Positions 6,476-9,279 of a stretch of DNA of 9,279 nucleotides are shown here, in pieces. The translations under genes and the position numbers were made by a program. The stretch comes from DAOTWP01 sp034435675 (GTDB taxonomy: Bacteria; Chloroflexota; Anaerolineae; Aggregatilineales; Phototrophicaceae). The stretch is from the NCBI GenBank assembly GCA_034435675.1, contig DAOTWP010000367.1:1-9279 (forward strand). Reading direction: 5' to 3'. Position 1 is the stretch's first letter; each line of letters starts with the position of its first letter. The notes below the pieces were generated by a model. The model saw only the letters and a program-made list of their open reading frames with translations. It was not told the DNA's origin and searched no databases.

Positions 6476-6524
6476 ATCCAATACCCCTGTCTGGCACGAT
6501 ATGAGTATTGGATCGTGATCCAAT
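6476..6524. repeat. Three alternating ATCCAAT elements forming competing hairpins
   Basis: ATCCAATAC (6476-6484) is a perfect 9-bp inverted repeat of GTATTGGAT (6505-6513) with a 20-nt gap. The second element also forms a perfect 8-bp inverted repeat, ATTGGATC (6507-6514) with GATCCAAT (6517-6524), with a 2-nt gap. The two pairings are mutually exclusive. The set could be an operator array or an RNA switch. Confidence 0.55.
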
Positions 6525-6552
6525 TTAACCAGGCAACGGGCCCGGCGTCTGG

Positions 6553-6576
6553 TGCTTTACACGCTTTGTTAAAGCA
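6553..6576. repeat. Inverted repeat upstream of the ferritin-like gene
   Basis: Perfect 7-bp arms TGCTTTA (6553-6559) and TAAAGCA (6570-6576) flank 10 nt. The repeat ends 33 nt before the ATG, so it lies in the 5' leader or promoter and could be an operator. Confidence 0.4.
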
Positions 6577-6609
6577 ATCGAGTCTGCGAAAGAGAGACAC
6601 AAACAGATC

Positions 6610-7347
6610 ATGAGTGGTATTTCGCGTCGTAATATGCTCAAAGGCAGTCTGGCGCTGGGTGGTGCCAGCCTGTTGAGCTTCAATCAGGTTTTTGGGTTCA
6701 GCCGCGTTCTTGGGCAGGATATGGCAGACGATGATCTGCAAACCATCATCAATCTGGCGGCTACCGCCGAGCTGTTCGCCACGACGCACTATCTGGCGGC
6801 GATCAACGGCGAGCTGGGGCTGGCAGAGGCACAGGTCAATTATCTGAAGGCGGGCTTCCTGGCAGAACAGGATCACCTCGAACTGCTGCTGTCGCTGGGG
6901 GCACAGCCGGTGGTCAGCGAATTCTACGTTCCCGAAACCCTCTTCGCTGATGTCGCGCTGTTTTCCACCATCACCGAGGTCGCCGAAACCACTTTCGTCG
7001 GTGCGTATCTGGCTGCCAACCGCATTTTCTCGAAGTCGGCAGAGACAACCGCCTTTGCCGTAACCACCGCGCAGATTGCCTGTGTTGAGGCAGAACATCG
7101 CGCGTTGGTCCGCCAGATTGGTGGACGCCTTGCCAACAATACCTCCTACGCCCAGTACAATCTGTTCAACGTGTCCAGCGCCGTGCCGGTCTTACAGCCG
7201 TTCCTGGATGGTTCCGGCGAAGGGTTTATCGGTCCGGTGCAGCCGCCCACCGCAGCAGACTTGGCCGGGATTCGTGAGCAAGCGGCAATGATCGGCTACG
7301 AGAATCCCGGTGTGCCCTTCGCGGCGCTGACCGAGATGCCAATGTAA
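6610..7347 (+). CDS. Tat-exported ferritin-like diiron protein
   Basis: Protein of 245 residues in the ferritin-like superfamily (Ferritin_2 type). The N-terminus SRRNMLKGSLALGGASLLS (5-23) is a twin-arginine signal, so the protein is exported folded, probably with its metal already bound. Residues 40-170 form a four-helix bundle with the diiron ligand pattern E, ExxH, E, ExxH: Glu54 (TAELFATTH), Glu86 and His89 (EQDH), Glu126 or Glu123 (TEVAETT), Glu160 and His163 (EAEH). Possible roles are iron oxidation or storage, peroxide reduction, or another oxidase; the sequence does not decide. The ribosome site is weak. It is flanked by two TlpA-like lipoprotein genes, one of which appears to encode selenocysteine, so a link with envelope redox defence is plausible. 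Confidence 0.85.
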   Translation: MSGISRRNMLKGSLALGGASLLSFNQVFGFSRVLGQDMADDDLQTIINLAATAELFATTHYLAAINGELGLAEAQVNYLKAGFLAEQDHLELLLSLGAQPVVSEFYVPETLFADVALFSTITEVAETTFVGAYLAANRIFSKSAETTAFAVTTAQIACVEAEHRALVRQIGGRLANNTSYAQYNLFNVSSAVPVLQPFLDGSGEGFIGPVQPPTAADLAGIREQAAMIGYENPGVPFAALTEMPM

Positions 7348-7435
7348 TACTTTTGCTGGTGGTCGCAGGCAGTTACGCAGCCCGGCTGGCACACAACAGC
7401 GATGAACTGCGGGGCGCGGCATGACTGCGGATTTC

Positions 7436-7464
7436 GCAGGGGGCACTAAACACATGCCCCCTGC
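7436..7464. terminator. Strong hairpin between convergent genes
   Basis: GCAGGGGGCA (7436-7445) and TGCCCCCTGC (7455-7464) are perfect 10-bp arms around a 9-nt loop. The hairpin lies between the stop of the ferritin-like gene and the stop of the convergent TlpA-like gene, and can end transcription from both sides. No T tract follows on either strand. A smaller hairpin CTGCG/CGCAG (7425-7439) overlaps its left arm. Confidence 0.65.
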
Positions 7465-7491
7465 CCTGCTGTGTGCTGGCTGTACAGGGAC

Positions 7492-8085
7492 TCACCCGCT
7501 GTATTCGCGCAGGCGGTCGAGTTCGTCCTGCGGGCTGTGACCGCCGGTAAACAGCGGGCTGACCGTGCCGCCCGGCGCGATCAGGAAACGCGGCGTGCTG
7601 GGCGGGTTGTTGATGCTGCGCCCAAAATCATTGCTCAGCGCTGCCAGCAGTTCGGGGGTCATCACCACAAAAATCCAGGTGAAACCGTTGCGGTCGGCAT
7701 AGGCGGCAAGCGTCGCGGGGGTGCTGGTCGTCTGGACTTCCAGCGAGATAAACACGTACTGGTCCGGGTTCTCCAGTTGGGGGATCACGTCGTCGCGCAA
7801 ACTGCGCTGACTACTGCGACAGGTCGCTCACCAGTCTGCCATCGCGTGAACGTAGACGGTTTTCCCGGCAAAATCTGCCAGCGTGAAGCTTGCGCCCGTG
7901 CGCGCATTGACCAGCGGCAGGCGCGTCCACTCCGGCGCGCTGTAGACCCCGCCAACCGTGCCGCCCGTGTTCGCGTCGGTCTGCGTCGGGCTGCTGGCGG
8001 TGCCCGCTGCAGGCGTTGCACCACTGCACGCCGCTGCCAGCAGCAGCACCGGCATTAAAAGCAATTTCCAGGCATGTTTCAGCAT
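7492..8085 (-). CDS. TlpA-like thioredoxin lipoprotein, probable selenoprotein (UxxC)
   Basis: Exported thiol/selenol oxidoreductase of 197 residues if the in-frame TGA at 7828-7830 is read through. Residues 1-19 are a lipoprotein signal (MLKHAWK, LLLAAAC) with lipidated Cys20. A short Ala/Thr linker follows, then a thioredoxin domain from about residue 50. The expected active site reads W85-TGA-A-T-C89, against WCGNC in the 5586-6287 paralogue, so TGA replaces only the first catalytic Cys. The same frame continues for 111 codons with conserved features: RSSQRSLRDDV matching RAAQTILRTNV, LAAYAD, and the cis-proline motif STP (163-165). A SECIS-like hairpin follows the TGA. TGA is an ordinary stop in neighbouring genes and also ends this one. 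The ribosome site is weak. The alternative is a nonsense mutation or read error, but the position of the TGA argues against it. Confidence 0.75.
7789..7814 (-). promoter_or_regulatory. Candidate bacterial SECIS element
   Basis: Counting from the base after TGA, nt 14-39 fold into one stem-loop. GCGCA (21-25) pairs with UGCGC (29-33) around the apical loop GUU (26-28). GUC (17-19) pairs with GAC (34-36) across a single bulged A20. GU (14-15) pairs with AC (38-39) across an A-G mismatch. This matches the bacterial SECIS plan as I know it: immediately downstream, inside the coding region, a small apical loop starting with G (GU as in E. coli fdhF), about 16-37 nt from UGA, with a bulged base in the stem. 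Confidence 0.6.
7828..7830 (-). other. In-frame TGA at the catalytic cysteine position (candidate Sec codon)
   Basis: The codon is flanked by TGG (Trp85) and GCG ACC TGT (Ala-Thr-Cys89). The paralogue has TGC here. It is codon 86 of the 7492-8085 gene and the only internal stop in 197 codons. Confidence 0.7.
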
Positions 8086-8125
8086 CTTCTGTCACCGTAA
8101 CAAAATGTCAGCTTACATTGAGACG

Positions 8126-8131
8126 ATTATA
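8126..8131 (-). promoter_or_regulatory. Candidate -10 box of the Sec TlpA-like gene
   Basis: A perfect TATAAT on the minus strand lies about 40 nt upstream of the ATG at 8085. The -35 region is poor (TTCGTC at 16-nt spacing). The palindrome TTGCCAGGCAA (8157-8167) is just upstream and could bind an activator. Confidence 0.45.
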
Positions 8132-8352
8132 GCGGGAATGCGCCAGTGACGAATGTTTGCCAGGCAACAGGCTTAGCATTCACTCAGGCAGCATTTAGCT
8201 TGTATTTAACTTAAACTTCTCGGATAGATGGGAACTTTTGCCCGCCGCGCCAATGCGCGCCTGAACAGCCGGTTAACCCCCGTGTGCGCAGGCGTACAGG
8301 CGAAAGTCCTGCCAGGATGCAGAACTGTCTCGATTGAGTTAGGAATAGTGCC

Positions 8353-9279
8353 ATGACAGCACCAGCAGCACAGAGACCGGGTGTAGCTGCGCCGGATGCG
8401 GCAGCAGTGCTGCTCGCGCGCCTGTCCGCGCGCCTGTTCGCGCGCCTGTTCGCGCCGGTCAGCAGCCTGAGTCTGGCGTACCTACGGGTGATGTTCGGCG
8501 TAATCATGCTCTGGGAGGTAGGGCGTTATGCCGGCTACGGCTGGATTACGCGCTATTATGTCGAACCGGAGTTTTATTTCACCTACTATGGTTTTTCGTG
8601 GGTGCAGCCCTGGGGCGGCGACGGCATGTACTGGCACTTTCTGGCGCTGGGCGTGCTGGCAGTGTGCATCGCGCTGGGGGCTGCTTACCGGCTGGCGATG
8701 CTGTTGTTCGCGCTGGGGTTTACCTATGTTTTTTTGCTCGATCAAAGCAATTACCTGAATCACTTCTATCTGATCAGCCTGGTCAGCTTTATCCTGTGGC
8801 TGCTGCCCGCCAGCCGCGCGCTGTCGGTAGATAGCTGGCTGCGCCCAAAGCTGCGCAGCGCCGCTGTCCCGGCGTGGACGCTGTACCTGCTGCGGTTTCA
8901 ATTGGTGGTCGCCTATGTTTATGGGGGTATCGCCAAGCTCAACGCCGACTGGCTGCAAGGGGAGCCAATGCGTATGTGGCTGGCAGAACGGACAGATTTC
9001 CCGCTGATCGGGCAGTGGTTCGGTGAAGAATGGATGGTCGCCGCGTTCACGTTTGGCGGGCTGGCGGTTGATCTGTTCGCCGTGTTCCTGCTGTTGTGGT
9101 CGCGCACGCGCTGGCTCGGTTTTGGCGTGCTGGCACTGTTCCACCTGATCAACAGCGAATTGTTCAGCATCGGCATTTTCCCGTGGTTCATGCTGGCAGC
9201 ACTGCCGTTATTCTTTCCCCCGCGCTGGTGGCAGCGCCTGCCGCTGCGCCCCGTCCCGCCGCCTGCCGCGCCGCCGCCC
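8353..9279 (+). CDS. Vitamin K-dependent gamma-carboxylase-like HTTM protein, N-terminal part
   Basis: Integral membrane protein; 309 codons are visible before the window edge and no stop is reached. In animals this family carboxylates protein glutamates using reduced vitamin K; bacterial members have largely unknown substrates. Matches to the HTTM/carboxylase core are strong: DQSNYLNHFYLISLVSF (130-146), the catalytic segment VYGGIAKLNADW (189-200), in which Lys195 aligns with the human active-site base Lys218, then GEPMRMWL, and FHLINSELFSIGIFPWFML (263-281). About eight helices are visible. ATG 8353 has AGGA (8341-8344) at 8-nt spacing. The first 35 residues are Ala-rich and contain a tandem LFAR-type repeat. 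The visible sequence ends in a Pro-rich stretch (VPPPAAPPP), so whether the usual C-terminal domain follows is unknown. Confidence 0.88.
   Translation, partial: MTAPAAQRPGVAAPDAAAVLLARLSARLFARLFAPVSSLSLAYLRVMFGVIMLWEVGRYAGYGWITRYYVEPEFYFTYYGFSWVQPWGGDGMYWHFLALGVLAVCIALGAAYRLAMLLFALGFTYVFLLDQSNYLNHFYLISLVSFILWLLPASRALSVDSWLRPKLRSAAVPAWTLYLLRFQLVVAYVYGGIAKLNADWLQGEPMRMWLAERTDFPLIGQWFGEEWMVAAFTFGGLAVDLFAVFLLLWSRTRWLGFGVLALFHLINSELFSIGIFPWFMLAALPLFFPPRWWQRLPLRPVPPPAAPPP
8415..8456 (+). repeat. 12-base tandem repeat at the 5' end of the gamma-carboxylase-like gene
   Basis: CGCGCGCCTGTT (first copy ending in C) occurs three times in a row at 8415-8450, followed by a half copy. It encodes the LARLSARLFARLFA segment. 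The repeat is in frame (four codons per unit), so copy changes would lengthen or shorten the N-terminal amphipathic helix without breaking the gene. Confidence 0.8.

Larger units (their letters stand above)
6288..6609. other. Divergent intergenic region with several repeats, no gene seen
   Basis: This 322-base stretch separates the TlpA-like gene (minus) from the ferritin-like gene (plus). I see no convincing coding frame. It holds an 11-base-period direct repeat (6439-6457), two TGGCACG copies (6463-6469 and 6492-6498), three ATCCAAT elements in alternating orientation (6476-6524), and an inverted repeat TGCTTTA/TAAAGCA (6553-6576). No strong paired -35/-10 promoter is visible in either direction, so transcription may depend on an activator. 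Confidence 0.6.

Noticed and set aside
6463..6506. Sigma-54 promoters at the two TGGCACG motifs
   Set aside because: The -24 half looks right, but neither copy has the required GC-containing -12 element at the correct distance.
6451..7098. A 215-codon minus-strand open frame
   Set aside because: Antisense to the ferritin-like gene with its full diiron ligand set, which is the real gene.
7471..8058. A 195-codon open frame on the plus strand across the Sec gene
   Set aside because: It is antisense to conserved thioredoxin coding sequence, its product is Arg/Ala/Gln-rich without any recognisable fold, and it is a by-product of high GC.
7492..8085. Reading the second TlpA-like gene as a pseudogene or as two separate small proteins
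   Set aside because: The two parts are in the same frame, the single stop sits exactly on a catalytic Cys codon, and the intervening codons (ATCRSSQRS) align with the paralogue. The downstream part would begin at a TTG without a domain-complete fold.
8482..9144. A 220-codon minus-strand open frame
   Set aside because: Antisense to the gamma-carboxylase-like gene; Gln-rich composition typical of an antisense mirror.

Overview
The window is GC-rich, densely coding bacterial DNA with TGA in normal use as a stop codon. It carries no rRNA, tRNA, CRISPR array or insertion sequence that I can see. The gene mix (Ala/Pro/Thr-rich lipoproteins, a Tat-exported ferritin-like protein, a TIR-domain protein, a bacterial gamma-carboxylase/HTTM homologue) resembles an environmental Chloroflexota genome. 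That assignment is an impression from style and content, not a demonstrated placement.

Layout. 1-617 (-): N-terminal half of an MFS transporter, cut by the window edge. 637-663: intrinsic terminator on the minus strand. 735-1271 (-): unrecognised 178-residue protein. 1443-2618 (+): ten-helix membrane protein with DUF998-like features, whose 3' end overlaps the convergent 2603-3220 (-) gene for a TIR domain fused to an FtsK-gamma-like winged helix. 3304-4128 (-): alpha/beta hydrolase. 4258-4629 (+): VOC-fold protein, preceded by a good promoter containing a GAAC-N4-GTTC palindrome like the Gram-positive LexA box. 4702-5514 (-) and 5586-6287 (-): a CcdA/DsbD-type membrane electron carrier and a TlpA-like thioredoxin lipoprotein, transcribed lipoprotein first. 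6288-6609: a 322-base divergent intergenic region rich in repeats. 6610-7347 (+): Tat-exported ferritin-like diiron protein. 7436-7464: strong hairpin between convergent genes. 7492-8085 (-): a second TlpA-like lipoprotein. 8353-9279 (+): N-terminal part of a vitamin K-dependent gamma-carboxylase-like protein, cut by the window edge.

The most important observation is in the second TlpA-like gene. Its frame is interrupted by one TGA that falls exactly on the first catalytic cysteine of the CXXC motif (WCGNC in the paralogue, W-TGA-A-T-C here). The same frame then stays open for 111 more codons that align with the paralogue. A bulged stem-loop with a GUU apical loop lies 14-39 nt after the TGA, where a bacterial SECIS element belongs. 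I therefore read it as a probable selenoprotein, an exported UxxC thioredoxin, rather than a pseudogene. A simple scanner would split it into two fragments.

Region 4702-8085 reads as an envelope redox module: a CcdA-type protein moving electrons across the membrane, a Cys thioredoxin lipoprotein, a Sec thioredoxin lipoprotein and an exported diiron protein. Cooperation between these parts is inferred from proximity and known family roles.
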